Positions 35,571-47,640 are shown, counted from the stretch's first letter. The stretch is DNA of 64,000 nucleotides from Rhizomys pruinosus (GCA_009823505.1 VZQC01005745.1:630676-694675); one strand, 5' to 3'. Notes: generated by a model not told the origin, from the letters alone. Numbers and translations are program-made.

Positions 35571-36320
35571 TACAAGTCACTCTTCCTGGTGCTTATTACC
35601 TTAAGTAATAAGGCAAACAGAGAAATGATAAGTAGATATCAGTGTTGAGAGCCTTCACCACTGTACAGGTTTTGAGGCCATCCTCACACACTCTGCTGTG
35701 CTAATTGAAGTCATTTGTGTTTTATTTTTATGAAAAACTATCTCATTTGTGAATTACAGAAGATGAACGCTCAAAAGCACTTATGGCCTGTTGACAGCAG
35801 CAATAACAAATATATAGAAACAGTCTAACAAATATATAGAAAGAGTCCTTTTGGCAATTTGCGCAAACCCAAAACAAATGCAATATCCAAGACACAATTT
35901 TGCTCATGTAGTGTCTCTAACTAGATTATTCCTGGTTTGTACTAAAGAGGGCCTAGTAATTAGGCATGTCAAGACAAGGGAGAAATCTGTGTTCTAATCA
36001 ATGGACAGCAGTAGCTCCAACCTTCGTAGGGAGATTTGTATGTGATCAGACACCAGAAAGAGAAGCAACTTACATACTGCCACCACATGAATACCAAAAC
36101 ACAGAATTGACCTTACCCTGCAGCTTCCTCCTTCCTCTCCAAGCCTTCTAAGTGATGTAAGATACCATGAGAGAAACTTACCAAGACACACACACACAGC
36201 CTATGCTGATGGCCAAGTCCAATCAGCATAAGTCTTGAACATCTTATTATAAGAGAAATGTTTAGTTACTCCAAGAAATGCAAAAAAATGTCCTGATGAA
36301 TCTGTTGAACAAGGTATATA
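35571..36320. other. No gene; single-copy
   Basis: Contains a short direct repeat 'taacaaatatatagaaa' at about 35806 and 35827. Nothing else. Confidence 0.4.
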
Positions 36321-36324
36321 AATT

Positions 36325-36540
36325 TAATTTATTTGGAGGCTGCTCAGTGGTTAAGAACATTCTCTGTTCTCCCAGAGGACCCAGGTTCAATTCACAGCGC
36401 CCATATGGCAGCTAACAACCATCGGTAACTCCTGTTCGAGGATATCAGACTTCTTTTGCCTCTGGGGGCAGTGTATGCCATGGTTCACTTATATACCTAC
36501 AGGCAAAACATATAAAATAAAAATAAGAAAATATTTTTAA
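36325..36540 (+). mobile_element. Old B2/B3-type SINE
   Basis: 'ggctgctcagtggttaagaa', 'ggacccaggttcaattcaca', degraded 3' half and A-rich tail. Confidence 0.8.
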
Positions 36541-36686
36541 ATAAGTTTCATTTTAAAGTTTCACTTTCCTTGAATTAAATAGAAAATATTCACCTTAGTT
36601 TAACTAAAAGTCCCATATTTCTAAAGTCGTGAGAGAAATATTAAGTCGGCAGATTCCCAAGGATACATGTGCACATCACACTAGAA
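36541..36686. other. Short unassigned spacer
   Basis: Nothing recognised. Confidence 0.3.
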
Positions 36687-36951
36687 GAGCTGATGGAGGG
36701 CTGGAGAGATGGCCTAGCAGATAAGAGCAATGACTGCTCTTACAGAGGACCTGGGTTCGATCCTCAGCACCCACATGGTGGCTGAGAACCATCTTTAACT
36801 CCAGTTCCAGGTGAATCCAAGACCCTCTTCTGACCTCTGCAGCATTGCACGACACGGGTGCACAAACCTACATGCAGACAGTACATTCATACACATAAAA
36901 AATAAATTTAAAAAATTAAAAAATAATAAATTAAAAAAACGAGTTGATGGA
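36687..36951 (+). mobile_element. B3-like SINE
   Basis: The TSD gagctgatgga / gagttgatgga at 36687-36697 and 36941-36951 differs at one base. A box, B box ('ggttcgatcctc') and single 17-bp unit present. Long A/T-rich tail. Confidence 0.93.
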
Positions 36952-37187
36952 ATCTAAGACCAGTTTGGAGAAAACATGAAGTTATATGCTCTGTATCTAG
37001 AGCTATAGACAGTTCATACAACTTAGATTAACCAACTCTCAAAATGCATTCCTTAAAATAGTTTTAATTTAATATTTATGTCATATCAATATAATTCTTG
37101 ATTTTCTTCCATCATTGAAATCAAAAATCAAAGTAGGATGATCCTAAAAACTTACAGATAAAAGTTTCGTGGATAAAAATAGTTAAT
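36952..37187. other. Short unassigned spacer
   Basis: Nothing recognised. Confidence 0.3.
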
Positions 37188-37297
37188 ATCCAGGCATGGT
37201 GGTCCACACCTGTAATCTCCTCCACTCCGTAGACTGGTCCACATAGTAAGACTGTCAAATACATACATACATACATACATACATACATACATACCAG
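37188..37297 (+). mobile_element. Truncated B1 with (CATA)n tail
   Basis: 'ccaggcatggtggtccacac' to about 37257, then nine CATA units. Confidence 0.75.
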
Positions 37298-37419
37298 ACA
37301 TTGATCTATCTCTTTTGCATTATCACTTAGAGAGAAATTATTAATCACCTAATACTTTCAATTGGAGGCAAACAACAGAAGCCAAATTAAAAAGTGGTAA
37401 TAATGGAATCTTCCTACGC

Positions 37420-37727
37420 AGCCAGTGAGGTTGCACAGAAGATACTAAAAGCAGTTGCTAGCAAGCCTGGTGACCTAAGTTTGATCTTTGTGGCCCACAT
37501 GGCCCACATGGCCCACATGGTAGGGGAAAACTGACTCTTGAAAGCTGTCTTCTGACCACACATGCACTGTGGCAGGTGTGCTCTACTCCCAAGCTTCCCC
37601 ACACACATATACACAAATAAATGTTTTAAATGTGACAAAAAAAAGAAAGAAAAGAAAAGAAAAGAAAAGAAAAGAAAAGAAAAGAAAAGAAAAGAAAAGA
37701 AAAGAAAAGAAAAGAAAATTGGCCAGG
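37420..37727 (+). mobile_element. tRNA-derived SINE with (GAAAA)n tail
   Basis: 'gttgctagcaagcctggtga', 'ggcccacat' repeated three times at 37492-37518, 'cttctgaccacacatgca', 'aaataaatgt', then (GAAAA)n at about 37638-37718. Confidence 0.8.
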
Positions 37728-38012
37728 AAAAGCACTAACAAGTATAAAAGGCCTGAGGCGTTTCCTTCAGAAAGGCTGAGCCAACCAAATTCTCAGAAAG
37801 TGATTGTTAAGGAAGGCTTCCAAGGTCAAATCAAAGCAGCCATATTACTTTGCCAGTTATTCATTATAAAATGTAGCAGCAATTAAACTATTAATACACA
37901 GAAGTCACAGGTGTAGAGGGGCAGGAAAGAAAGGCAGGCAAACTGTGTCACCACAGGCACCAAGCAGGGTAGAGGTCACTTCAGCTGGTCCAAGGCTGAA
38001 GCCTTTTGCTTT
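37728..38012. other. No gene; unassigned
   Basis: Nothing recognised. Confidence 0.35.
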
Positions 38013-38153
38013 TTTTTTTTTTGGTATTTTTGAGACAGGGTCTCCCCACTGCCACAGCTGTCCTGAAACTCTCTATGTAGACCAGGCTGGCCTTGTACTC
38101 ACAGAGATCTGCCTGCCTCTGCTTCCCAAGTGCTTGTACTAAAGGTGTGAGTC
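38013..38153 (-). mobile_element. B1 SINE, left part (split by L1)
   Basis: Reverse B1 interrupted at 38153. The remainder ('caccatgcagggc') is found 3.57 kb away at 41734-41750, after the inserted L1. Confidence 0.92.
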
Positions 38154-39098
38154 GTATTAAAACCTTTGCAGCACCTAGAAGGTAAGTTTCATTAGGACTC
38201 GTAAATAGTTGTTACAAGTAGGCTCCACAGAGGGGTCTGATGTTTGTAGCAATCTGAGGCTTTTCTTCCTTTCAATGTTCAGAAGGGCCAACCTTTCTGC
38301 TGACACTTTCTGGTACATCCTACTCAATGCAAAGCTGCATTTTTTTTCTTTCTCAGCCATTAAGTTGGTGACATTTTGACCTGTTGGAACATACAAATCT
38401 TTTCCCATAGTTAGTTTTAAGATTTGAATTGCAAGGTTTTTGACAAAAAGGTTTCATATCTAACTGTATCCCCCTTTTTTTATTTTAGGTTTTTGTTTTT
38501 TTGACTCATGAGTCTCAAAAAAGCAGTTGTATTATACATACCGATAGGGTGGAATCAAGGCACACATTTCATCAAATTCACCCATCCTGTTTTGGGTGAC
38601 TGTATGTGATTAACTTGGGAAGCAAACTTAATTTTTAAGTTAAATCATCCTATAGGTGAAAGAGAATGCTACAAGGTGATACTGTACAACAGAAAAGTTA
38701 TAGAGAACATTTGTATGTGCCAATCCCAAAGTTATTGTTATACAGATTTTAAGTAAAACAAATGTGGACAACAGCAATTTATATCTCCAATTAACTCAGA
38801 TGCATTACCGTTTTTATCAGAGCCTTTAAACCAATGTTGTTTAATATACACATATTTACTTTTAGTAAGTCCTAAAACACCATATAACCTGTAGACAGAG
38901 TCTGGGCAAAACTGGATACTTGTTGAACTCACGTCAATTAAATATGCATTAATCGAATATACACCCATGTCCCTCTTCCGCCCCTCCCACCCTTCCCAAT
39001 TCACCATTTCAGTCAGTTTTCTGATGCAGTCTTTCTGTTGTTGTTCTTTTAATATGCATCCCTCTCCAAAAGAAATACTCATAACTGGGTTATTGGCA
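38154..39098 (-). mobile_element. Unusual untranslated sequence downstream of L1 ORF2
   Basis: On the minus strand, 945 bp continue after the ORF2 stop to the TSD. They include a GGGAAGGGTGGG-type tract (38979-39000) and an A-rich stretch at 38470-38510. Two minus-strand frames (123 and 77 aa) are open but match nothing I recognise. Together with the sense segment it implies a 3' UTR near 2.3 kb, or a chimeric source transcript. Confidence 0.55.
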
Positions 39099-40367
39099 CT
39101 AGCATCCACATATGAAGGATACCATTTGTCGTTTGTTGTTTTGGGACTGTGTTACTCCACTTAACATAATGTCTTCTAGCTCCATCCATTTACCTGCAAA
39201 GTTCATGATGTCTTTCTTTACTGCTGCATAGAATTCCATTGTGTACATGTACCACATTTTCTCTATCCACTCGTCAGTTGAGGGGCATTTGGGTTGGTTC
39301 CCACAATAGCTTTTTGCTATTGTGAACAGAGCTGCAATAAATATAGCTGTGTATGTATCTCTGCAGTAAGATGAGTCTTGTGGGTATATACCCAGGAGTG
39401 GTATGACTGGGTCAAATGGCAGGCTCATTTTGAGTCTTCTAAGGGTTCTCCACACTGCTTTCCATAGTGGCTGTACAAGTTTACATTCCCACCAGCAATG
39501 GATGAGTGTTCCCCTTTCCCCACAACCTCTCCAGCACTTGGTATCATTTGTTTTCTTGATCCTAGCCAGTCTTATTGGAGTAAGATGGTATCTTAAAGTG
39601 GTTTTAATTTGCATTTCCTTAATTATTAGCGATGTTGAACACTTCTTAAGATGTTTCTCAGCCATCTCTAATTCCTCCTCTGTGAAGTCTCTATTCAGAT
39701 CTTTGCTCCATCTTTTGAGTGATTCATTTGTTTTCTTTCTTCTTTGTTTTTTGAGTAGCTCGTATACTCTGGAAATTAATGCTTTGTCAGATGTATCTGC
39801 TGTGAAGATTTCCTCCCATTCTGTGGGTTTTCTCTTCACTTCCTTTATTGTTTCCTTTGATGTACAGAAGCTTTTGAGTTTAATGAGGTCCCATTTGTCA
39901 ATTGTCAATCTTATTTCTTGTGCAGCTGCTGTCTGATTTAGGAAGTCTTTTCCTACGCCTATGTCTTGTAGTCTGCTGCCAAGTTTCTCTTCTATCACCT
40001 TCAGAGTTTTGGGTTTCATGTTGAGGTCTTTGATGCATCTGGAATTGACTTTTGTACAGGGTGAGAGGTTGGGATTTAAATTCATTCTTCTACAGGTGGT
40101 GATCCAGTTTTGCCAACACCACTTGCTGAAGATGCTGTCTTTCCTCCAATGTGTCTTCTTGGCCCCCTTGTCAAATACGAGGTGGCCAAAGTTGTATGTG
40201 CTCAGGTTTGGATCTTCAGTTTTATTCCATTGGTCAACTGGTCTGTTTTTGTGCCAGTACCAAGCTGTTTTTATGACTATAGCCCTGTAGTATAGTTTGA
40301 TGTCTGGTAGAGCAATCCCCCCTGTATTGCTCTTTTTGCCCATGAGGGACTTTCTTACCCCCCCCAT
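39099..40367 (-). pseudogene. L1 ORF2 C-terminal third, frame intact
   Basis: A 422-residue open frame equal to the last third of LINE-1 ORF2, ending at the natural stop (39099-39101, TAG). Visible landmarks: '[14 protein letters not shown]' at residues 16-29, '[14 protein letters not shown]' at 81-94, and the C-terminal cysteine motif CX3CX7HX4C at C278, C282, H290 and C295. Full-length ORF2 is about 1,280 aa, so the endonuclease and RT catalytic domain are absent and no enzyme can be made. The absence of stops over 1.27 kb indicates a young insertion. The frame start (Met at 40367) lies at the truncation/inversion junction and is not the true ORF2 start. Confidence 0.93.
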
Positions 40368-41755
40368 AGAACAAGGAGAAATATGATGATGATGATGATG
40401 ATGAGGTTGTTCTCCAGCTGTAAATTGGAGCCAACTGTTATAGAGGTAATCTCTTATAAAACCGGTAAAACTGCCTTCTTTAATTGACTAATAGACATAG
40501 GAACTGTGAAAAGGATCATTCTCTATTCAGAACCAAATATAATACTAAAGTCTCCTTAAGCTATGCACTCAAGCAAAATATATTAATATGGGAGCTCTGA
40601 CATCAGCAATGGATTATTCTACCAAGGAGATGTTGACCAGGGGATCCAAGCCCCCACAAAAGGTAAAGGCTCCTTGCCTCCAAACTAGGATACCTGCAAG
40701 AAGAGAGGTGATAAGGCCCTGCTCTCAAAGACCTGATGTAAACATGGGAAAGATGTATTGAGACCACACTTGCAAGTGTACAGATGGTCTCTGGAATACC
40801 AGAGAATGTTACCAAAGGCCACTAAACCAATAAAGCAAATATAGGTCTCCTTGAGTCAAGCAAGACTCCTCCGTCAGCACCAGCTACACCTCACCTGCCT
40901 GGAAATACTGTGCAGCAGTGGCAGCCATATGCCTGTATATCCCAAATCTAATTGGCTATTAGCTCTCTCCTTGGAGGAATAACCCACGGCTGATGCCACA
41001 AGCTTACATCCTCTAATGGTTAGGAGATGTTATACGCCACAGTAAGACCCTGTCATATTTAACAGAGAAAAATGTAATTTATGGGTTAATATACCATCCA
41101 AACATCTGTGTTTACACCAAAGTAACCTACCATAACAATTAGTACTGTTTAAATACCTATATATATAATTGCTTGTGCTTCATTAGTAGGATCAAAAGGT
41201 TATTCCTCAACAAACTGTCAACCTGTGAAAGGAAACATCCAGAATTGACCAGAGTCCAAGACAACAGCTCCAGAGAAAGTAGACTGCTTTGCTTCTCATC
41301 CACCTGTGCCCCTTTTCTAAGCCTAGGGAACAATCTGCAGAAGAGGGGGCATGGTAGAATGTAAGGGCTGCGATTGGGGTGAATGGTGAAACTACAACAA
41401 TATAGTCTGGACACTCATTTGATCAACTTGATTGAACACACAAGCCCCCCCTGCTGAATGGTGGGACCCGTGAGCTGTGTGGGTTTGGGCACAACTGCTT
41501 GCAAATTGGTTTTACATGAAGGATGCTTATACTCATAAATTATCATTTATTGTTAAAAAATGAAAAAACTGAGAGAAAGATGCAGGACAGTTATGGCAGA
41601 ATGCATGATCTGTGATGGGGTGGGGTGGGGTGGGGGGAAGGGAAAGGGAAATATGCCTGAACTGAATTGGAAAATGATGTATGAAATACACAAAGCATCA
41701 ATAAAAAAATGAAAAAAAATAAAGGCGTGAGTCACCATGCAGGGCTGCCACCTGC

Positions 41756-41985
41756 CTTTACTATCCAGACCATAAACATAATCACTGAAGCTGCGGTTCT
41801 TGAGTAGAGCAAGTATTTAAAAAAGCAATTTAAATTACAGTTTTCTTTTTCTTTTTTTTTTTTTTTACATTTTTCAAATACTATGACCAACAAGCTATTT
41901 TCATTGTATTACTAGACTAATTATATAATACTTTAACTATATCTTCAAATAGTGCATACTACCTAACACTATCTTTTATTGAGCA
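41756..41985. other. No gene; AT-rich spacer
   Basis: T-rich tract 41845-41866. Confidence 0.4.
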
Positions 41986-41989
41986 TTTG

Positions 41990-42560
41990 TACGTCTCATA
42001 TAATGGTTCCCAATCAAACCCAGTCACCACGCCCCCATAGCCTAACTCTCCATCAGAACTCATGCATTACATTATCCAAGCTAAGCCCTAACTAGTCAAG
42101 CTCTTGAATCCAGATGTCCTTCCATGCAAATTCATCCACTGGAGCCTAGTCAGCACATATGGAAATCTTAGGAAAGGCATTCTCTTCCTCACCCAGCAAT
42201 AATCAGTCTCCTGTAGTTCTCAGTCAGGGGCCAGTCTCCCACCCATTTCTCTTGCTCCACTCTGAGACCTTGTCTGAGTTGTCATAGGTCCCATGTCTGA
42301 TGCCAACATTGCCACAAGTTCACATATGAAAGCTTTCAGTAGTCTGTAAGCCACTGCTTCTCCACCTCATGGACCACCCCTGACTCTCGCAATCTTTCCA
42401 CACCCTCTTCCACAATGATCTCTGAGCCATGGGGAGGGGGCAGGGTTGAAGTTTAATACAGAGGTCCTAACCAGAGGTAGACACTCTTAGGCTTCCATTC
42501 TTGGAAGCTTGGCTAGTTGTGGCCTTATGTGTGCATCATGCACTATTTTTAAAACAATCT
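41990..42560 (-). mobile_element. Lx-type L1 3'-UTR, antisense
   Basis: Ordered antisense landmarks: 'cagaactcatgcattacatt', 'cctagtcagcacatatggaa', 'ctcatggaccacccctgac', 'cacaatgatctctgagccat'. Diverged, no TSD seen. Confidence 0.6.
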
Positions 42561-43456
42561 TTCTAAAAACTAAAAATAACACAGGTTTTGAAATTCATAT
42601 TGACTATATGAACATTAACAAGTAAGAAAAACAGAAGTTTCCTCTTTTGATCATTTTTTAAGTATTTTAAGTATTATTTGTCTCTAATTTCACATCCTGG
42701 TATTTTTCTGGAGTTCAGCTATATAATCATTTTATTTGATCAATATTTCATGAATTGTCTTCATTCTTCAGTATTTTGAAATTATTGCATCTACAATGAA
42801 TATTTCTATAACCCACAATATGAAAAGAAATCTCTATATCCGTGCTGAGAGGCTTTGTAAGCTCATTATAATATTTACTAAATAAAGCATATTATCAATG
42901 ACAATATTTTAATGAAGTGTGTAAATATTTCAACACAAATATTTTCGTAGGTACTGCCTTTTAAGCTCAAAACACTTTTTCCAAATCACTGTTCTTTAAG
43001 AAAACTTTTTGCAAGACAAATCTCATCAAATAAGTTAGCTTTGTAATGCTTTGCCAAACTAGAAGGCTGCAAAATTATAGATCTCAGTTTTGTTGCATTC
43101 TGGCATAGTAAATAAACTTATCTAATTAAAAATAGAAGCATTACCAAAGGATTCTTCTCACAAGTTAAGAAATTTCAATATGCAGTTTCAGTTTTGAATT
43201 TAAATCATACACTCCATTTGAGATCATAAATTAATGTTTAGCTCCATTCAATCAGTAGACAGAATTCAAGGTCAGAATGTCATAAGATCTTACAGTCACA
43301 GCTAAATGTACCAAATGTGTTAACATTTTTGGAGCTATGCTCATTACTATATTGATTAAAATTTTCAGCTTATTCTGAAAAAGAATGAAATTATAATTCA
43401 GTCTTGGTTCGATAAAATTTCTAATCACTGCCATTAAGCAAAATGATTACTAAAAT
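42561..43456. other. No gene; very AT-rich single-copy
   Basis: Nothing recognised. Confidence 0.4.
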
Positions 43457-43457
43457 C

Positions 43458-43679
43458 CTTTTTGTAATTTATTATTTGTAGTGTATGGGTGCTTTGCCTG
43501 TGTGTATATAAGTGCACCTTGTGTACGCAGTGCCCACAGAGGACAGAAGAGGGTGTTGGATCCTCTGGAACCAGAGTTAGGAATGGTGCATGTGCCATGT
43601 GCCTGTTAGGAAGCAAAACCGGGACCCTCTGAAAGAATAGCAAGTGTTCTTAACCACTGAGCCATTTCTCTAGCCCCAC
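43458..43679 (-). mobile_element. Old B3 SINE
   Basis: Reverse SINE: 'gtatgggtgctttgcctgtg', 'ggacagaagagggtgttgga', head 'gagccatttctctagcccc'. More diverged than the young set. Confidence 0.85.
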
Positions 43680-43704
43680 TACAGTCCATTTGATGACAGG
43701 CAGT

Positions 43705-43930
43705 AAAAAAAAAAAAAAAAAAAAAAAATAGGCTGCCTGTGATGGTGTCTGTACTCTCAGCACGTGTGAGAGGAAAGAGGGAAGATCCAAAGTCCAAGGC
43801 TAGCAAGGGTTACATGGCAAGTTCCAGATGAGCCTTGGCTAGTAACATAATGGGACCTGGTCAAAGGAAAAAGAAGAAGAAAAGGATAAAAAGGAGGAAG
43901 AAAAGAAGGAGAATAAGAAAAAGAAATTTA
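43705..43930 (+). mobile_element. A run plus old B1/B4-related sequence
   Basis: A24 at 43705-43728, then 'ggtgtctgtactctcagcac', 'aaggctagcaagggttacat' and a purine-rich tail (43861-43926). Confidence 0.45.
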
Positions 43931-44281
43931 AATTTAGCTATATTACCAAAATTTGTGGTTCTTTGTACATATGTTGAAATATTTATAATTTTTTTTTGCC
44001 CATAAACATTGTCCTTTTATTTAGAAGACTCTGAAGGTATAAAGAAGCTAAAAATATCACCACATGAACTGCACTCACTGGAGTCTTCATGGAATTGCAG
44101 AATTACACGTTTGACCCAACTTCTGCTTCCCAGGGTCGGGAGCATCAGTTTGTTCAGACTTGTTAATTTCAGTTCCATTTTATGAGAAGTTTTGAGGTAA
44201 ATATGCCAATTCTGAGTAACTGATGATTCTGCTGATGATTTGTATTTGATTTCAGAAAAAATGACTCATCTCTGAGATGGG
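43931..44281. other. No gene; unassigned
   Basis: Nothing recognised. Confidence 0.35.
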
Positions 44282-44560
44282 GGGGGCACCGGGATTATGT
44301 TTATTTAGACTGAAGAGGACAGGACAGGTCTGCCAGACGCTCATTGAACCCCTTATGCAGAGGATGCAGCCAGGGGGCACTGACAGCTGAATGGTCAAAG
44401 GCTCTCAAGTGGTGAGAGACCAGGGCCTCTGAGGCTGAGCGACCAGGGGTACCCAGGATGCAGGAATCGGCGAGAACAAGTCCATTCCCCTGTACCGTGA
44501 AACTCACCTGCTCTGATGTCGCCTCTCTTGTGCCTCAAGCAAAACGTTGATATCTTCAAA
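44282..44560 (-). other. GC-rich block with transcript-end-like signals
   Basis: On the minus strand: CAGGTGAGT (complement at 44502-44510) resembling a splice donor, a 68-aa open frame (44507-44301) ending just upstream, and AATAAA (complement 44300-44305). No A tail follows. It could be a relic of a transcript; no family recognised. Confidence 0.3.
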
Positions 44561-44776
44561 ACACATTAAATAATTGTTAAACTTTCTTTTTCATTTTGAA
44601 ATATCATGGGTTCAAAAGAAATGGCAAAAATTATTTACAAGCCATTGTTACAGCCCTTCACCTTGTTTTCCTGATGGGTAACATCTGGCATAGCGATTAA
44701 CAATGTCCAAAAATTAGGAAATTGACACTGGGATAAAGCAGAGAGGGCATTGGTTCCAGCAGGTGCTGAGCAAGCC

Positions 44777-44778
<2 letters not shown>
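44561..44778. other. Unassigned spacer
   Basis: Nothing recognised. Confidence 0.3.

Positions 44779-44827
<49 letters not shown>
44779..44827. repeat. (TG)n microsatellite
   Basis: About 24 uninterrupted TG units. Confidence 0.98.
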
Positions 44828-44830
<3 letters not shown>

Positions 44831-46661
44831 AACTATAGCTTCTGCTATGATTGGTAGGATTTCATCTTCCTTGGTATTGGTGAAAATTGTTCCATAGTTT
44901 CAAAGTATGCATTTTAATTCAGTGAGAATATCATTTTTGTCATGACCCTGTGTTCCACCAAAATATGTATGCATATTACCATGGAAAACAAATGATGTTA
45001 TTAAGAGTATTGAATGTTCTGAGTTTACAATAACATTTATAGTAATGTTAGTTCTTTTAACTTGACAGAATGTGCTTCCTAAGCTTTCTTTAACTTCTGT
45101 GAATAGTATGATAATATCAAAACATTATAGAGACAAACAAATAATTTTCTATTTCAACTATCTGACAGCAGGATGTACAAACAACTGGCATCGTTTAGTT
45201 GATTGTGAGGTTCTGCAAGTAAAACTGACATATAATAATTATTGTTCATGGGTATCCAAGAAGCTGAATCAAATAGAGGAAAACTAATTTAAAAGAGCAG
45301 TTATTTGATACAAATAAAACAGTGATTTCCAAAGTAGTACATAAAGACACAGTCCACAGGCTCATCTGTTACTGTAGTCTACAAATATAATCTTCTTAAA
45401 GAACTATTAACTGGTTATGTTGGTACTAATATTGCTCCAATTTTACGCCTTCAGCTGTTTTTACATAGTTACCTCACTCTGTGTGCAGCTCTTCAGGATT
45501 GAACGATGCTTCTGTTTGAGAAATGGAAATTCACCATGTTGTCATTCTAACACGTTTTTGCTATTTCTTTCTTACACAAAATAAAAAAATGTTACCAAAA
45601 CCAAAGTGTATAAATAAATTTAGAATTATAACTTAACATAAATGGCAATATCACTTTTGGAAGAGAAACTAGACTATTCTAGACACCCTGTACAGCAAAG
45701 CACTCCTCACATATACCTAGGATAAAATTCCACTTTGCATCCAAATCAGAGACTGATGGGGACTTCATGAACTTCACAAGTCATGACATGGACCACAGTG
45801 TAACTGCTTGTAGCTTAATAAATGGCCTCCCAACACCACTTGCACAAGGAGTGAACCATCCCCATTTCCCATCCTCAGGCAATCTGTTTTACCAAAAGGA
45901 TACTCCATTTGTCTGCAGGTCGAAGGAGTCAGATCCATGATATTCAAAATGGGCTAAGTTATTGATGTTTGTCTTTGATGTTTTACTATAATACACATTA
46001 GTGATAACTCCTGTGACTGTATAATTATCTATAAAACAACATAGCAGAAGTTCAAAATACCAAGAAGATATAAAAATCTTTCCCAGTTTATTTTTACACA
46101 AATTAATAATTTAATGCTTCGTAAAAATAATAAAATCTTGGACAAGTGATCAGTGAATCAGACAAAACAAGGAACTGACATTTTATTATAAGCTCCTCTC
46201 AAACCAGCTTGATAAACCTAATCCACAAGTGATCATTCCACCTTACTGTCTACTGCTATGTCTGTGGGGCAAGGTTCCTTATGCATTCTACAAATGTTAA
46301 TCATTCATTTTATGAGGCAAAATCTTCTTGTCCATGAAGTTACACATTTGGACAAGGCCACCCACTATGATAGTGAAAGATTTATTCAACCAGGAAATGT
46401 AAGAAATATGCCCCAAACTACATTACAGAGGTAGAGGTAAAGGAAGGTAGCAGCAGAAACCCATGATCCCTCATATAGGAATGGTGACTAACCTATAGCA
46501 TCAAATACCAATAAGTCTATAACCTAGAAAAGATTTTCTGAAATATTTTGAATGAATAAATATACTCTTGCTTGAACATTATCATCCATCAAGTTAAAAT
46601 TGTGTTATTAAGCTACAGACATGTACAATAAAACCCTCAATGCTAAACATAATGCCATTTA
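44828..46661. other. No gene; 1.8 kb AT-rich single-copy
   Basis: Several 60-75 aa frames look like chance. Nothing recognised. Confidence 0.4.
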
Positions 46662-46907
46662 ATAAAACTTTATTCCTTTTATAATATTTTATTTATTCAT
46701 TTTTTATTTTTTATGAGTGCATTGCCTGCATGTATGTAAGTGCACCTGTACCATGTGGTGCCTCTGTAGGCCAGAAGAAAGTGTTGGCTATCCTGGAACT
46801 ACAATCATGGATGGTTGTTAGCTACCATATTTGCTCTGAGAATTGAACCTGAGTCCTCTGCAAGACTTGTCAGACTCTTAACTGCTAAGCCCCCATAAAA
46901 CTTTATT
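46662..46907 (-). mobile_element. Old B3 SINE
   Basis: Reverse SINE ('gagtgcattgcctgcatgta', 'gcaagacttgtcagactctt') with the TSD ataaaactttatt at 46662-46674 and 46895-46907. Confidence 0.88.
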
Positions 46908-46984
46908 TTTAGCAATTATAAAACTCTTCACCCCTTTTTGGTTTTGTTTCAGTTTTTCATCTTTTATTAAATGATAATAATAAA

Positions 46985-47107
46985 TAAAAACATGGTCTTA
47001 TTATGTAGCTCTATCTGGCCTGAAACTCATGGTATAGACCAGGCTGGCTTTGACCTTGCACCTGTCCTCCTGAGTGTTGGAACTACAGACATGCACCACC
47101 AAGCCTG
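46985..47107 (-). mobile_element. Old B1-like SINE
   Basis: 'gtcttattatgtagctctat', 'gaccaggctggctttgacc', 'acatgcaccaccaagcctg'. Confidence 0.75.
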
Positions 47108-47121
47108 TTATTAAAACATGA

Positions 47122-47278
47122 ACTAGCGTGGTGGTGCACGCCTTTAATCCTAGCACTTGGGAGGCAGAGGCAGGCAGATCTTTGTGAGTTCAAGGCCAGC
47201 CTGGTCTACAGAGTGAGTTCCAGGACAGCTGGGGCTACAGAGAAACCCTGTCTCGAAAAGACAAAAAAAAAAAAAAAA
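47122..47278 (+). mobile_element. B1 SINE
   Basis: Near-consensus B1: 'ggtggtgcacgcctttaatc', 'gttcaaggccagcctggtct', 'ccctgtctcgaaaagac', A16 tail. Confidence 0.95.
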
Positions 47279-47640
47279 TTAAGTAAAGTGATAAGGATCT
47301 ATGTTGAATTTTTAACTCATGTCATTTACATAAATCAAGATTAAATGAAGGCAACTAACAAATGTAAAACAATTATTTTAAAATGAAAAGATAATGTTCT
47401 GAAAATAATATGTTTATTCAATAGCAATGTATAAGTTCCCGTTGTGTGCAAAAGCTAGTTGAAGGATTTCAGGTGTCCTCTGATAAATAAGATATGGCTT
47501 AGTCATGGGAGGTTTATGTTTACCTTTAGAATTTATAGCACCACTTTAAATCAGCCAGAACCTTGTTAGAACATAAATTTCTTTGGCAGTCATCAAAACA
47601 AATGAGTTCTGTTGAACTCTACATATGAAGAATAATCAAT
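47279..47640. other. No gene; unassigned
   Basis: Nothing recognised. Confidence 0.35.

Larger units (their letters stand above)
38140..41733 (+). mobile_element. L1 insertion with 5' inversion (twin priming)
   Basis: The 14-bp TSD taaaggtgtgagtc (38140-38153) / taaaggcgtgagtc (41720-41733) brackets 3,566 bp inside a B1. The right segment (about 40371-41719) is sense L1 3' UTR ending in an A-rich tail. The left segment (38154 to about 40370) is inverted and carries the ORF2 C-terminus plus adjoining untranslated sequence. This inverted-then-sense arrangement with one TSD is the signature of twin-primed L1 insertion. Confidence 0.85.

Noticed and set aside
38738..39109. 123-aa minus-strand frame downstream of ORF2
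   Set aside because: It begins just past the ORF2 stop in L1-associated untranslated sequence; no family recognised and no second copy to show conservation of the frame.
39403..39936. 177-aa open frame, plus strand
   Set aside because: It is the antisense shadow of the L1 ORF2 frame at 39099-40367.
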